Assembly: GCF_014189455.1 (NCBI RefSeq)
Contig: NZ_CP050296.1
Coordinates: 3,654,001 to 3,718,000 of the forward strand
Length of the DNA stretch: 64,000 nucleotides
Origin: Mesorhizobium huakuii
GTDB taxonomy: Bacteria > Pseudomonadota > Alphaproteobacteria > Rhizobiales > Rhizobiaceae
Direction: 5' to 3'
The notes under the pieces are model-generated. The model saw only the letters and a list, made by a program, of their open reading frames with translations, did not search any database and was not told the origin of the DNA. Positions within the stretch are counted from its first letter, which is position 1; each line of letters opens with the position of its first letter. This document shows positions 1-10,023 of this stretch, one piece after another. The position numbers and the translations under genes were made by a program.

Positions 1-290
1 TTCATGATGCGGTCGCCATGATATTGCAGCAGCATCGACTGGCCGGTGGCGATCGTCGCCTTGTCGCGCAGATCGTCCAGTCTCTCCCGCAAACCGGCGT
101 CCGACGGCAGATGCGCGTCGCCACGCTCCTGCAATTTGCGCAGCATGATCGGCAGGACGCCGTGGAATTCGGCATTGTCCAGCAGCGCTGATAGAGCCTT
201 TGCCGACAATTCTTCGCCGACTGCCGCAGCCTCCGGATCGGCGAAACGCAGCAGCAGTCTTTCTTCGGCGCAGGTGAGGGACGGCAGCAT
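1..290 (-). CDS. Nucleotidyltransferase-family protein, N-terminal part (cut by window edge)
   Basis: Only the first 96 residues are present; the frame runs off the left edge of the window. The visible part is helical, with a stretch reading AEFHGVLPIMLRKLQERG followed by a second helical block. This resembles the helical N-terminus of uncharacterised NTP_transf_5-type nucleotidyltransferases, in which a phrase like 'HGV.P.L...L' precedes the catalytic domain. The catalytic motif itself would lie outside the window, so the family call is tentative. The ATG at 290 is the only good start seen; no strong ribosome binding site precedes it. It lies 71 bases downstream of dhaK on the same strand and could be the last gene of that operon. 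Confidence 0.45.
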   Translation of the reverse strand, partial: MLPSLTCAEERLLLRFADPEAAAVGEELSAKALSALLDNAEFHGVLPIMLRKLQERGDAHLPSDAGLRERLDDLRDKATIATGQSMLLQYHGDRIM

Positions 291-361
291 CAACCAGGAC
301 AAATGTTATCGCTAAATGAATTGTCCGGGATGGTCGCAGAAAAGCGCGGCCGAAGCCAGCG

Positions 362-1348
362 TCACATGCCCCAGCGCAAGGTCGCCGTGTGGACAGGCGC
401 GTCCCACCAACCGGTCATTTCGTCATCGAGCATGGTCAGCGTGATAGAGCAGCCGGCCATGTCGAGCGAGGTGACATAGCTGCCGACCAGCGAGCGGGTT
501 ACCGTCACGCCGCGCTTGTCGAAAATTTTGCGCGCGCTGTTGTACATCAAATAGAGCTCCATCAGCGGCGTGCCGCCGAAGCCGTTGACGAACAGCAGCG
601 CCGGGCCTTTCGCTCTGTCGCCGAGATCGCCCAGGATGGCGGTACATATCTCTTCCGCGATCGCATCGGCACTCTTCAACGTGTCGCGGCGGCGGCCGGG
701 CTCGCCATGGATGCCGACACCGAATTCCATCTCGCCGTCGCCGATGTCGAAGGTCGGTTTGCCGGCGGCAGGCACGGTGCCACTGGTCAGTGCCACACCC
801 ATCGAGCGGGTCGCGGCGTTGGCGCGTTCGCCCAGCGTCTTCAGCACCGGCAGTGCCAGGCCATGCTCAGCCGCCGCGCCGACGATCTTTTCCACCACCA
901 GCGTGCCGGCGACGCCGCGCCGGCCGGTCGTATAGGACGAATTCTCGACGGCGACATCGTCATTGGTCACCACCTGCAGGACGCCATCGGACATTTCCGC
1001 CGCCATGTCGAAATTCATCACATCGCCCTCGTAATTCTTGACGATGAACAGGCAGCCGGCGCCGGTGTCGACGGCCTGCGCCGCCGCCAGCATCTGGTCC
1101 GGCGTCGGTGAGGTGAACACCTGGCCGGGGCAGGCGGCATCCAGCATGCCGTGGCCGACAAAGCCGCCATGCAGCGGCTCGTGGCCGGAGCCGCCACCCG
1201 AGATCAGCGCCACCTTGCCCGGTCGCAAGGTCCTGCGGCGGACGAATTTGTGCTCCTCGCCAAGCACGAGGATATCGGCATGGGCGGCGACAAAACCGTC
1301 AAGGCTCTCGGTCAGCACCGTGTCCACCGCGTTCATAAATTTCTTCAT
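362..1348 (-). CDS. dhaK: Dihydroxyacetone kinase subunit DhaK (PTS-type)
   Basis: A 328-residue protein, the usual length of the separate DhaK subunit that binds dihydroxyacetone covalently through a histidine. The sequence shows ISGGGSGHEPLHGGFVG near residues 49-65, the KNYEGDVMNF segment near 104-113, and GVGIHGEPG at 210-218, where His214 is the expected hemiaminal-forming residue. DhaK works with DhaL, which carries ADP, and DhaM, which is phosphorylated by the PTS; all partners are encoded just upstream on the same strand. The ATG is preceded by GGGAGGA at good spacing. It is the last clear dha gene of the operon and is separated from the kinase relay genes by one small unknown gene. 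Confidence 0.93.
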   Translation of the reverse strand: MKKFMNAVDTVLTESLDGFVAAHADILVLGEEHKFVRRRTLRPGKVALISGGGSGHEPLHGGFVGHGMLDAACPGQVFTSPTPDQMLAAAQAVDTGAGCLFIVKNYEGDVMNFDMAAEMSDGVLQVVTNDDVAVENSSYTTGRRGVAGTLVVEKIVGAAAEHGLALPVLKTLGERANAATRSMGVALTSGTVPAAGKPTFDIGDGEMEFGVGIHGEPGRRRDTLKSADAIAEEICTAILGDLGDRAKGPALLFVNGFGGTPLMELYLMYNSARKIFDKRGVTVTRSLVGSYVTSLDMAGCSITLTMLDDEMTGWWDAPVHTATLRWGM

Positions 1349-1380
1349 GGCGTCCTCCCAAACAGCCCGGCAACAAGTGG

Positions 1381-1806
1381 TCAGCCGCCACCCTTGCCGG
1401 CGATGCTGGTGATCTTCTGGATGAATTCGTTGATCGCCCGGTCGAGCGCCGCGTTCTGCTTGTCGTCGCCGAAATCGGGCACGACGAGCGACACATGCCG
1501 CGTCTTGCGCATGCCTGCCGCGATCGACATTTTTCCCGGATGCGCCTGATGGTAGGCGGCGAGGAACTGATCCCGCTCGGCCGGGCTGAAATGGCAGACG
1601 GAAAAGATCGACGGCAAATGCTTCGACGGAATCGGAATCGTATAGGCCGGGCTTGAAATCTGCGTCACGAAGCTGCGGTGCTTGCCAAGCGCGTCGGCAA
1701 GGCGCTGGCGCATGCCGGACGGCCGCTGGTCGATGACGCGCGACAGGATCGTCTTGTAGGCGCGGATCGCCTCCTCGGAGCCGGGTTCGGGTTTGATGTC
1801 AACCAT
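1381..1806 (-). CDS. Conserved hypothetical protein of the dha operon, possible helix-turn-helix
   Basis: A 141-residue soluble protein whose function I do not recognise. Residues about 31-75 read like a short DNA-binding or lambda-repressor-type helical unit: RQRLADALGKHRSFVTQI is followed by a proline-rich turn and a second helical part with HFSPAERDQFLAAY. No enzyme motif is visible. It sits between the enzyme I-like gene (12 bases upstream) and dhaK, so it is surely co-transcribed with the PTS relay. A regulatory or adaptor role in dihydroxyacetone phosphorylation is an inference from position and the possible HTH only. Confidence 0.7.
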   Translation of the reverse strand: MVDIKPEPGSEEAIRAYKTILSRVIDQRPSGMRQRLADALGKHRSFVTQISSPAYTIPIPSKHLPSIFSVCHFSPAERDQFLAAYHQAHPGKMSIAAGMRKTRHVSLVVPDFGDDKQNAALDRAINEFIQKITSIAGKGGG

Positions 1807-1817
1807 GCCGGCCGCGC

Positions 1818-3433
<1,616 letters not shown>

Positions 3434-3437
<4 letters not shown>

Positions 3438-3736
3438 GCCGAGCGGACATGACCGGCGTCCTCGTCGAAATCGCGCTGCACCAGGTCGATCAGCGCGCGC
3501 ACGGCGTCATCGGCGCCGTTGCCGCTGGCCCTGATGTGCAGCACCGTACCCTTCGGCGCCTTGGCCGCCATCACCTTGACGATGCTCTTGGCGTCGAACC
3601 AAGGCCCGTTGGCGGCAAGCGCGATTTCCACGTCGGCGGCAAACGTCTTGGCCAGCTTGGTGAACTTCACCGACGGACGCGCATGCAGGCCCACATCGTG
3701 GGTGATCAGGACGGTCGCTTCGGCGGCTGCGGACAT
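3434..3736 (-). CDS. HPr-like phosphocarrier protein
   Basis: A 100-residue HPr. The active-site phrase DVGLHARPS places the phosphorylatable histidine at residue 18. The segment FDAKSIVKVM matches the region of the regulatory serine in HPr (here Ser51), although whether a kinase acts on it is unknown. The protein should take phosphate from the enzyme I encoded directly downstream and pass it to DhaM encoded directly upstream. Short intergenic distances (19 bases to dhaM, a four-base overlap with the enzyme I gene) support one transcript. Confidence 0.9.
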
Positions 3737-3755
3737 TTTCAGAAATCCCGTTCAC

Positions 3756-4145
3756 TCACGACGGCGACAATTCGTGCGCCGTCGCCACCACTTCCTTCAG
3801 CGAGGCGCCGCCGGAGGATTCGGTCGCGGCCATCACCGCGCCCTCGACGATCGGCGCGTTGCAGACGATGATCTTCTGCGCACGCGGCTCGCCGATCATC
3901 TCCACCGCCATTTCCGAGTTGGTCTCGGCGCCGCCAAGATCGACAAGAATGGCGACACCGGCTTCCGACCAGGCCTTGTCGATGGCGCCCATGATCGCCT
4001 CGACACTGGTGCCGAGCCCGCCATGGCCGTTTCCGCCGCACCATGCAAGCGGCACTTCGTTGCCCACCATCTGGCGTACCATGTCGGCCGTGCCCTCCGC
4101 GACCAGCGGCGAATGCGACACGATCACGATCCCGACATTGCTCAT
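3756..4145 (-). CDS. dhaM: Dihydroxyacetone kinase phosphotransfer subunit DhaM (EIIA-mannose-like)
   Basis: A 129-residue single-domain DhaM. The N-terminus has VGIVIVSHSP, placing the phosphohistidine at residue 11, and later LVDLGGAETNSEMAVE, characteristic of the EIIA-Man fold of DhaM. In enterobacteria DhaM is a fusion of this domain with HPr and a truncated enzyme I; here the three functions are encoded by three adjacent genes. DhaM rephosphorylates ADP held on DhaL. It overlaps dhaL by four bases (ATGA), as expected for partners made in equal amounts. Confidence 0.92.
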   Translation of the reverse strand: MSNVGIVIVSHSPLVAEGTADMVRQMVGNEVPLAWCGGNGHGGLGTSVEAIMGAIDKAWSEAGVAILVDLGGAETNSEMAVEMIGEPRAQKIIVCNAPIVEGAVMAATESSGGASLKEVVATAHELSPS

Positions 4146-4744
4146 GCGCTTTCCCCGATCGCTTGTCCCACCGAGCGCACCAGCAGCGCGGTCGAGCGCG
4201 CGCCGGCATCCATATGGCCGATAGAGCGGTCACCAAGGAACGAGGCGCGGCCGCGCAGCGCCTTCATCGGCACGGTCGCCTCGGCGGCAGCATCGGCGAT
4301 ATCGGCGATCTCCGCCGTCGTCTTGCCGCCAGCCAAGGCGTCATGCACCGGCTGCAGCACATCGAGCATTGTCTTTTGTCCAACTTGCGACTTGCCGCGC
4401 GCGGCCACTGCTTCGATCGCCTTGCCGAAGGCAGCCGTCAGGCTGGCGCGATCGGGGTCTGCCGCAATCTCCTTGCCGAGCGCCATGAACAATGTGCCGA
4501 AGAGCGGGCCGGAAGCGCCGCCCACCGTCATCACCAGCTTGGTGCCGATCGCCTTCAGGGCGTCGGGCAAAGGTTTGGCGGCGAACGCGCCGGCCTCGGC
4601 CCGCACGGCCTCGAAGCCGCGCTTCATGTTCAACCCATGGTCGCCGTCGCCGATCGCCTGGTCGAGCGCCGTCAATTCCTCGGCGTGAGCGGCAATCGTA
4701 TCGGCGGCCACCGCGATCAGCCTGGCAAGGTTCAACGGCGCCAT
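4142..4744 (-). CDS. dhaL: Dihydroxyacetone kinase ADP-binding subunit DhaL
   Basis: A 200-residue DhaL by the chosen start. DhaL holds ADP and two magnesium ions and transfers phosphate from DhaM to dihydroxyacetone on DhaK. The metal and nucleotide motif GDGDHG is at residues 32-37, and GGASGPLFGTLF follows. I prefer the ATG at 4744 because it places the GDGDHG motif at the same distance from the N-terminus as in E. coli DhaL; an upstream in-frame ATG at 4813 would add 23 residues with no family resemblance. The gene lies 72 bases downstream of the DhaKL fusion gene and is coupled to dhaM. Confidence 0.9.
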   Translation of the reverse strand: MAPLNLARLIAVAADTIAAHAEELTALDQAIGDGDHGLNMKRGFEAVRAEAGAFAAKPLPDALKAIGTKLVMTVGGASGPLFGTLFMALGKEIAADPDRASLTAAFGKAIEAVAARGKSQVGQKTMLDVLQPVHDALAGGKTTAEIADIADAAAEATVPMKALRGRASFLGDRSIGHMDAGARSTALLVRSVGQAIGESA

Positions 4745-4816
4745 GTCGCCCAAAATCCCGGTTTCCAGTCTGCCGGCAGTAGCGAAAGAACGGTCATTCG
4801 ACAACTGGTGCATGCG

Positions 4817-6460
4817 TCAGGCCGAGACAAGCAGCGTGGCGGCGGCCGCGAACACCTCGGCCACCGCATGGGCGCCGGGGTCGACCACGCCCTGCAATTT
4901 GGTGCCGACATAGGCGGACCGTCCGGCCTTCGCCTTCTCCATCGCGGCTGTGGCTTCAGCGCCGTGCCGGGCGGCTGTTGCGGCCTCCTCCAGGCCATTG
5001 GCGTCGAGCGCTTTCAGCGCGGGCTCCAGCGCATCGACCATGGTGCGATCACCTGGTTTGGCGCCGCCGTAGAAAGTCATCCGCTCAAGCCCGGCAAGCA
5101 GTGCCTTGGACAAGCTGGCCCCGCCGCCGAGGGCCTGTGCCGCCGCAGTGAAGAAGATCGACAGCAGCACGCCGCTTGAGCCGCCCATCGACGTGCTCAA
5201 TATGTCGCCTATCGCGCCAAGGGTGGCCGCCGGGCTGGCCAGTGGCAGCGTATCGAGCCGCTCGAGGATGCTGCGCGCGCCGGTCGCCACTGTCGAGCCG
5301 GTGTCGCCGTCGCCCGCCTTGGCGTCCAGCCCGTTCAAGGAAGCTTCAAGTGAAATCAGTTTTTCGCAGACCGTGACGATCAGGCGCCTGGTGCCGGCAT
5401 CCTGGCTGGCCTTGTGCGCAGCACTTTGTCCGGCTGCTTTCGCCATCGGCACGATGACAGGTGCCGCGACCGGCTTGGCCGGCATCCAGGCATGCGGGCC
5501 GACCGGCGCCAGCAGGGCTGCCTCGCGCGCCGCGTCGAGCCGCATCAGCGACAGCGAGAAGCCGTTCATGTTGAGCGCCGTCATCAGCGGCCCGGGGCCG
5601 ATCGCCAGCCTGACGGTCCCGGCCAGCGGCGAGGCGAGCACCGCATTGGCAATCAATGACATTTCGAGCGGCGGCACCGAACCGAGGTTGTTGATCAGCA
5701 AGGCGTGGCTGGCCTTCGGGTCAAGCCGCGCCGCCAGGCGCTCCGCCATGATCGCCACCAGGCGGTCGGCGCTCTGCACAGCGATGCGTTCGACGCCGGG
5801 CTCGCCATGGATGCCGAGGCCAAGCTCGCCATCATTTTCACCGAACCTCTCCTCATGCGGCTGGCCGGGGATGGAACACGACGACAGCGACATGCCGAGC
5901 GAAACAATATCCTTCGCCGCCGCCCGCGCCGCCGCCGCGATATCAGCCAGGTCGTGGCCCGCCTCCGACAGATGGCCCGATATCTTGTGCACGAACAGGG
6001 TGCCGGCAACGCCGCGCGGCTGGGCAATGTCGGGCAGCGCGATATCGTCGGCGACGATGACCATCTCGACGCGAAACCCCTCGGCGCGGGCCTTCTCGGC
6101 CGCCAAGCCGAAATTGAGCCGGTCGCCCGTATAATTCTTGACGATCAGCAGGCAGCCGGCCGGGCCGGTGACCGCGCGGATGGCCGCCAGCACCGCTTCG
6201 ACGCTTGGCGAGGCGAAGATTTCGCCGGAGACCGCCGCCGTCAGCATGCCCTTGCCGACAAAGCCCGCATGCGAAGGCTCATGCCCGGCGCCACCGCCGG
6301 AAACGACGCTGACCTTCGACTTGTCCCAGTCGGCGCGCAGCACGACCTTGATCTCGGGATAGCCGTCGAGGCGCGCGAGATCGCCCGAGCCGATGGTGCG
6401 CAACAGGCCGTCCAGAGCCTCGGTGACGATCGTTTCCCTGCGGTTGAAAAAGTGCTTCAT
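4817..6460 (-). CDS. ATP-dependent dihydroxyacetone kinase (DhaK-DhaL fusion)
   Basis: A 547-residue single-chain kinase of the Citrobacter/eukaryotic DAK type, which uses ATP directly. The K domain (residues about 1-330) contains VVSGGGAGHEPSHAGFVG and GLGIHGEPG, with the substrate-binding histidine at 218. A linker rich in alanine and proline (about 325-355) leads to an L domain with GDGDTGST at 383-390 and GGSSGVLLSIFF later. The start at 6460 begins MKHFFNRRE, the normal N-terminus; a longer frame to 6520 is unlikely. The protein lacks the free DhaM-docking partner arrangement, so it can act alone. Having both an ATP-type and a PTS-type kinase in one operon is unusual; they may differ in substrate. 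Confidence 0.92.
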   Translation of the reverse strand: MKHFFNRRETIVTEALDGLLRTIGSGDLARLDGYPEIKVVLRADWDKSKVSVVSGGGAGHEPSHAGFVGKGMLTAAVSGEIFASPSVEAVLAAIRAVTGPAGCLLIVKNYTGDRLNFGLAAEKARAEGFRVEMVIVADDIALPDIAQPRGVAGTLFVHKISGHLSEAGHDLADIAAAARAAAKDIVSLGMSLSSCSIPGQPHEERFGENDGELGLGIHGEPGVERIAVQSADRLVAIMAERLAARLDPKASHALLINNLGSVPPLEMSLIANAVLASPLAGTVRLAIGPGPLMTALNMNGFSLSLMRLDAAREAALLAPVGPHAWMPAKPVAAPVIVPMAKAAGQSAAHKASQDAGTRRLIVTVCEKLISLEASLNGLDAKAGDGDTGSTVATGARSILERLDTLPLASPAATLGAIGDILSTSMGGSSGVLLSIFFTAAAQALGGGASLSKALLAGLERMTFYGGAKPGDRTMVDALEPALKALDANGLEEAATAARHGAEATAAMEKAKAGRSAYVGTKLQGVVDPGAHAVAEVFAAAATLLVSA

Positions 6461-6533
6461 CGAATTCGTCCCGTATTCGCGATCGTCAATCAGAAGCGGC
6501 GCTGCCCCCTTGGCGGGCAAACACCGGAACCGT

Positions 6534-7547
6534 TCACATCAATCTTTGTCCATCGGCGCCGAAATAGAGTGGCGAACGGTAGCGGATCACCACTTTGTCG
6601 CCCTGCGCCAGATCGGTGTCGGGGTCGGTCAGCGTCACCAGTTTCTTCGGCCCTACCGTCACATGCAGATGGTTCTGGTCGCCGAGATGCTCGACCCAGT
6701 CGACGACACCGTCGGCATGGCCGTTCATCGCTTTCTCGATCGTCAGATGTTCGGTGCGCGCGCCGATCGTCCTGGTGCCGGCCGGCGCGCCGCCATCGGG
6801 CAGCAGGCCGGTCGGCAGAAGATTGATCGCCGGCTGGCCGAGCCTTGCCGCGACATGCAGGTTTGCCGGCTCCGAATAGATGGTTCGCGGTGAGCCGATC
6901 TGCACCAGCACGCCGTCGGCCAGGATGCCGATGCGGTCGGCCATAGTCATCGCCTCGATCTGATCATGCGTGACATAGAGCATGGTGGCGCCGAGTTCGG
7001 ACTGGATGCGCTTCAATTCGAGCCGCAAGTCCGCCCGCAGCTTGGCGTCGAGCGACGACAGCGGCTCGTCCATCAGATAGATGGCCGGCTTGCGCACCAG
7101 CGCCCGGCCGATGGCGACGCGCTGCATTTCGCCGCCGGAAAGCTTGGTCGAGCGGTTGGCGAGCTTGTGATGGATGCGCACCATCTTCGCCACTTCCTCG
7201 ACCCGTCGGCGGATCTGGTCCTCCGGTATTTTCCGGGCCGGCGAGCGCAGCGGGAAGGCAAGATTGTCGTAGACCGACAGATGCGGATAGAGCGAGTATT
7301 GCTGGAAGACGAAGGCGGTGTCGCGCTCGGCCGGCGACAGCGTCGTCGCATTATGGCCGCCGATCTCGATCGTGCCGCTGTCCGGCCGTTCCAGCCCTGC
7401 GATCAGCCGCAGCGTCGTTGTCTTGCCGGCGCCGGTCGGCCCGAGCAGCACGACGAACTCGCCGTCTGATATGTGCAGGTCGAGACCGTTGACGGCGACA
7501 TGCTCGCCAAAGCTCTTGGTCACGTTCTTGATGTGCACGTCAGCCAT
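6534..7547 (-). CDS. ABC transporter ATP-binding protein (CUT1/MalK-like)
   Basis: A 337-residue nucleotide-binding subunit of a carbohydrate/polyol importer. It shows Walker A GPTGAGKTT (near residue 36), the Q-loop phrase VFQQYSLYPH, signature KLSGGEMQRVAI, Walker B YLMDEP and a switch histidine in YVTHDQ. A C-terminal MalK-type regulatory domain (about 235-337) follows. Its start overlaps the end of the preceding ATPase gene by eight bases. Together the two ATPases probably form a heterodimer, as in the rhizobial glycerol importer GlpST. The ligand of the transporter is inferred only from the neighbouring dihydroxyacetone kinases. Confidence 0.9.
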   Translation of the reverse strand: MADVHIKNVTKSFGEHVAVNGLDLHISDGEFVVLLGPTGAGKTTTLRLIAGLERPDSGTIEIGGHNATTLSPAERDTAFVFQQYSLYPHLSVYDNLAFPLRSPARKIPEDQIRRRVEEVAKMVRIHHKLANRSTKLSGGEMQRVAIGRALVRKPAIYLMDEPLSSLDAKLRADLRLELKRIQSELGATMLYVTHDQIEAMTMADRIGILADGVLVQIGSPRTIYSEPANLHVAARLGQPAINLLPTGLLPDGGAPAGTRTIGARTEHLTIEKAMNGHADGVVDWVEHLGDQNHLHVTVGPKKLVTLTDPDTDLAQGDKVVIRYRSPLYFGADGQRLM

Positions 7548-8652
7548 GCTGCGCTCTCCCCAGAGAGGCGGTGTCGTGAACCGCGGTTCTCACCGCGCGG
7601 CCCGATCCCTTGTCGAACAGCGACAGCCGCGCGCTGTTCAGGGCCAGGCCGACATGGTCCCCGGCATTGAGCCGGATTTCGGCCGGCACGCGCGCCTTGA
7701 TGATACCGTCCGCGGTTTCCACCGCGACGATCTGCGTGGTGCCGAGATATTCCGTTCCATAGATGGCGCCGCGCAGCTTCGAGGCATCGTCGAAGCGGAT
7801 GTGTTCGGGCCTTATGCCAAGCGCCATGTCGCTGGGCGCGATATCCTCGCGCACCTCCGGCACCGCGACCTTCGCGCCCTGGACGACGATCTCCTTCGCG
7901 CCCTTGGCGAGCCCGCCGCCGAAGCCCAGAAAGTTCATCGGCGGCGAGCCGATGAAGTCGGCGACGAACATGGTCGCCGGGCGGTCGTAGATTTCGCGTG
8001 GGCTTCCGAACTGCTCGATGACGCCGTGGTTCATGACCGCGATCTTGTCGGCCATCGACATAGCTTCCATCTGGTCGTGCGTGACATAGACCGTGGTGGC
8101 GTGGATGCGGTTGTGCAGCTCGCGCAGTTCATGGACCATGAGGTCACGGAATTCGGTGTCCAAGGTGCCGAGCGGCTCGTCCATCAAAAAACATTTCGGC
8201 CGCCGCACGATGGCGCGGCCGAGCGCCACGCGCTGGCGGTCGCCGCCGGCAAGGCCCGAGACGGATTTGTTGAGCAGGTGGTCGATGCGCAGGAGTTTCG
8301 CCGTCTCCTCGACGCGGGTGCGGATTTCGGCCGACGGCATGCCTTGTGCCAAGAGCGGAAAGCCGATGTTCTTGCGCACATTCATGTGCGGATAGAGCGC
8401 GAACAGCTGGAACACGAAAGCGATGTCGCGCTCGCGTGCCCGCAGCATGGTGACGTCCTCGCCGCCGAGCAGGATCTCGCCGCCGGTGGGCAGTTCGAGC
8501 CCGGCGATCATCCGCAAGGTCGTCGTCTTGCCACAGCCCGACGGCCCGAGCATGACGAAGAACTCGCCATCCTCGACGACGAAGTTGGAATCCTGCACGG
8601 CGACGAAATCGCCGAAGGCCTTTCTCAGGTGCTGAACACGGATCTCGGCCAT
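7540..8652 (-). CDS. ABC transporter ATP-binding protein (CUT1/MalK-like), variant signature
   Basis: A 370-residue ATPase subunit. Walker A is GPSGCGKTT, the Q-loop phrase is VFQLFALYPH, Walker B is CFLMDEP and the switch histidine is in YVTHDQ. The ABC signature reads GLAGGDRQRVAL instead of the standard LSGGQ, whereas its partner keeps LSGGE; this makes one of the two composite ATP sites less canonical. The C-terminal domain is of the TOBE/MalK type. The ATG at 8652 lies two bases after the stop of the small membrane protein gene; a longer frame upstream overlaps that gene and is rejected. Confidence 0.9.
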   Translation of the reverse strand: MAEIRVQHLRKAFGDFVAVQDSNFVVEDGEFFVMLGPSGCGKTTTLRMIAGLELPTGGEILLGGEDVTMLRARERDIAFVFQLFALYPHMNVRKNIGFPLLAQGMPSAEIRTRVEETAKLLRIDHLLNKSVSGLAGGDRQRVALGRAIVRRPKCFLMDEPLGTLDTEFRDLMVHELRELHNRIHATTVYVTHDQMEAMSMADKIAVMNHGVIEQFGSPREIYDRPATMFVADFIGSPPMNFLGFGGGLAKGAKEIVVQGAKVAVPEVREDIAPSDMALGIRPEHIRFDDASKLRGAIYGTEYLGTTQIVAVETADGIIKARVPAEIRLNAGDHVGLALNSARLSLFDKGSGRAVRTAVHDTASLGRAQHG

Positions 8653-8654
8653 GA

Positions 8655-8858
8655 TTATTCCGGGAATTTCGAGACGATGATGAACATCACGGTGCCGGCG
8701 AGCATGGTGATGAAGGAATAGGTGTAGAGCGACAGCGCGAAGGGCTGGAACAGCATCAGGAAGCCGATGGCGATCAGCGCCGTCGCGATGTTTTCCATCA
8801 GGCCGCGCCTTGCCCAACGGGGCCATGATGATTTCCTGGAGATGGCGGGGCGCGTCAT
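8655..8858 (-). CDS. Small membrane protein of the ABC importer operon
   Basis: A 67-residue peptide with two predicted membrane helices, about residues 23-41 (starting IATALIAIGFLM) and 45-63 (starting YTYSFITMLAG), after a basic N-terminus. Small integral membrane proteins of this kind occur in rhizobial CUT1 importer operons, for example glpU in the glycerol system; the exact family is not certain. The start at 8858 is preceded by AGGGAG at suitable spacing; the open frame continues upstream into repeat DNA but that part is not protein-like. The gene is followed after two bases by the first ATPase gene. It may assist assembly or stability of the transporter (inference). Confidence 0.75.
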   Translation of the reverse strand: MTRPAISRKSSWPRWARRGLMENIATALIAIGFLMLFQPFALSLYTYSFITMLAGTVMFIIVSKFPE

Positions 8859-8863
8859 GCGTA

Positions 8864-8973
8864 GCTCCCTTCCTTCTCCCCGTTTAAGGGGAGAGATAGT
8901 TGCCAGGTGGTTCCCCCACTCCGTCGCTGCTTCGCAGCGCCACCTCTCCCCTCCGGAGGGAGAGGAAGGGAGC
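8864..8973. repeat. Fold-back intergenic repeat inside the ABC operon
   Basis: The element is bounded by perfect 10-bp inverted arms, GCTCCCTTCC at 8864-8873 and GGAAGGGAGC at 8964-8973, with extended similarity inward (CTTCTCCCC against GGGAGAGG) and an inner palindrome around CTGCTTCGCAGCG. On the minus-strand transcript the 3' arm contains the ribosome binding site of the small membrane protein gene. A related module continues from about 8997 to 9055 (CTACCCCGTCGATCGGGGAGAG and TCGAGCGAAGCTCGA palindromes). It lies between the permease gene ending at 9073 and the gene starting at 8858. Confidence 0.8.
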
Positions 8974-9072
8974 CTGGCTGAATGAAGTTCGCGCCCTTCC
9001 TCTACCCCGTCGATCGGGGAGAGGTGTCGAGCGAAGCTCGACGGAGTGGGGGTCGACTTATTCCGACACCAA

Positions 9073-10023
9073 TCATTTGCGCACCGCACCGAAGGTGATG
9101 CCGCGCAGCAATTGCTTGCGAAGCAGGATGGTGAAGACCAGGATCGGCACCAGGAAGATCGTCGTGCCGGCCGCCACCGCCGGCCAGTCCTGGCCGCCTT
9201 CGCCGATGATGGTCGGGATGAAAGGCGGTGCGGTCTGTGCGGAGCCTGACGTCAGCAGCGCGGCGAAGGCATATTCGTTCCAGGCGAAGATCAGGCAGAA
9301 GATGGCGGTCGCGGCAATGCCGGTGGTCGCCTGCGGCAGCACGGTGCGCCAGAAGGCCTGCAGCCTGGTATAGCCGTCGATCATCGCCGCTTCCTCATAT
9401 TCGCGCGGGATCTCGTCGATGAAGCCTTTGAGCAGCCACACCGCCAGCGACACGTTGACCGCCGTGTAGAGCAGGATCATGCCAAGTGCCGTGTCCGACA
9501 GGCCAAGCTCGCGGTACATCAGGTAGATGGGAATCGCGACCGCGATCGGCGGCATGAAGCGCGTCGACAGGATGAAGAACAGAAGGTCGTCGGCGAGCGG
9601 CACCTTGAAGCGCGAGAAGCCATAGGCCGACAGCGTGCCGAGAAAGACCGCGCAGAAGGTCGAGCCGAAGGCGATGATCAGCGAGTTGACGAAGCGCGGC
9701 AGGAAGTTGGACGGACCGGCGATCACCATGTTGCGCTTGCGCACGGTCTCGTCGCAGAAGCCGGTCGCCGGCCCCAGCGAGTTGATGTATTCCGGCGTCT
9801 GCCGTGTCCGCGTCGTGAACAGATTGCAATAGCCTTCGATGCTCGGCTGGAACACGATTTTTGGCGGATAGGCGATCGAATCCGGTGGCGTCTTGAAGCT
9901 GGTGGCGAAGATCCACAGCAGCGGCACGATCGAGATCAGCGCGTAGGCGATGATGATCGCACCGGCGATGCGCTTCGAATTGGCCGAAGGGGCGACGACC
10001 GAATGGGCTGTGGTCAGGCTCAT
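9073..10023 (-). CDS. ABC transporter permease (MalG/UgpE-like)
   Basis: A 316-residue inner-membrane permease with six predicted helices, the first at about residues 20-42 (ending PLLWIFATSF). The EAA loop that contacts the ATPase is present as EYEEAAMIDGYTRLQAFWR. A larger than usual periplasmic loop, about residues 45-110, precedes the core and includes a TRQTPEYINSLGPATGF segment. It overlaps the upstream permease gene by four bases (ATGA). It forms the membrane channel with that partner; the ATPases are encoded downstream after a repeat element. Confidence 0.9.
   Translation of the reverse strand: MSLTTAHSVVAPSANSKRIAGAIIIAYALISIVPLLWIFATSFKTPPDSIAYPPKIVFQPSIEGYCNLFTTRTRQTPEYINSLGPATGFCDETVRKRNMVIAGPSNFLPRFVNSLIIAFGSTFCAVFLGTLSAYGFSRFKVPLADDLLFFILSTRFMPPIAVAIPIYLMYRELGLSDTALGMILLYTAVNVSLAVWLLKGFIDEIPREYEEAAMIDGYTRLQAFWRTVLPQATTGIAATAIFCLIFAWNEYAFAALLTSGSAQTAPPFIPTIIGEGGQDWPAVAAGTTIFLVPILVFTILLRKQLLRGITFGAVRK

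Noticed and set aside
4043..6826. Long plus-strand open frames opposite the DHA kinase genes
   Set aside because: All lie antisense to genes with intact catalytic motifs and have no ribosome binding sites or recognisable domains.
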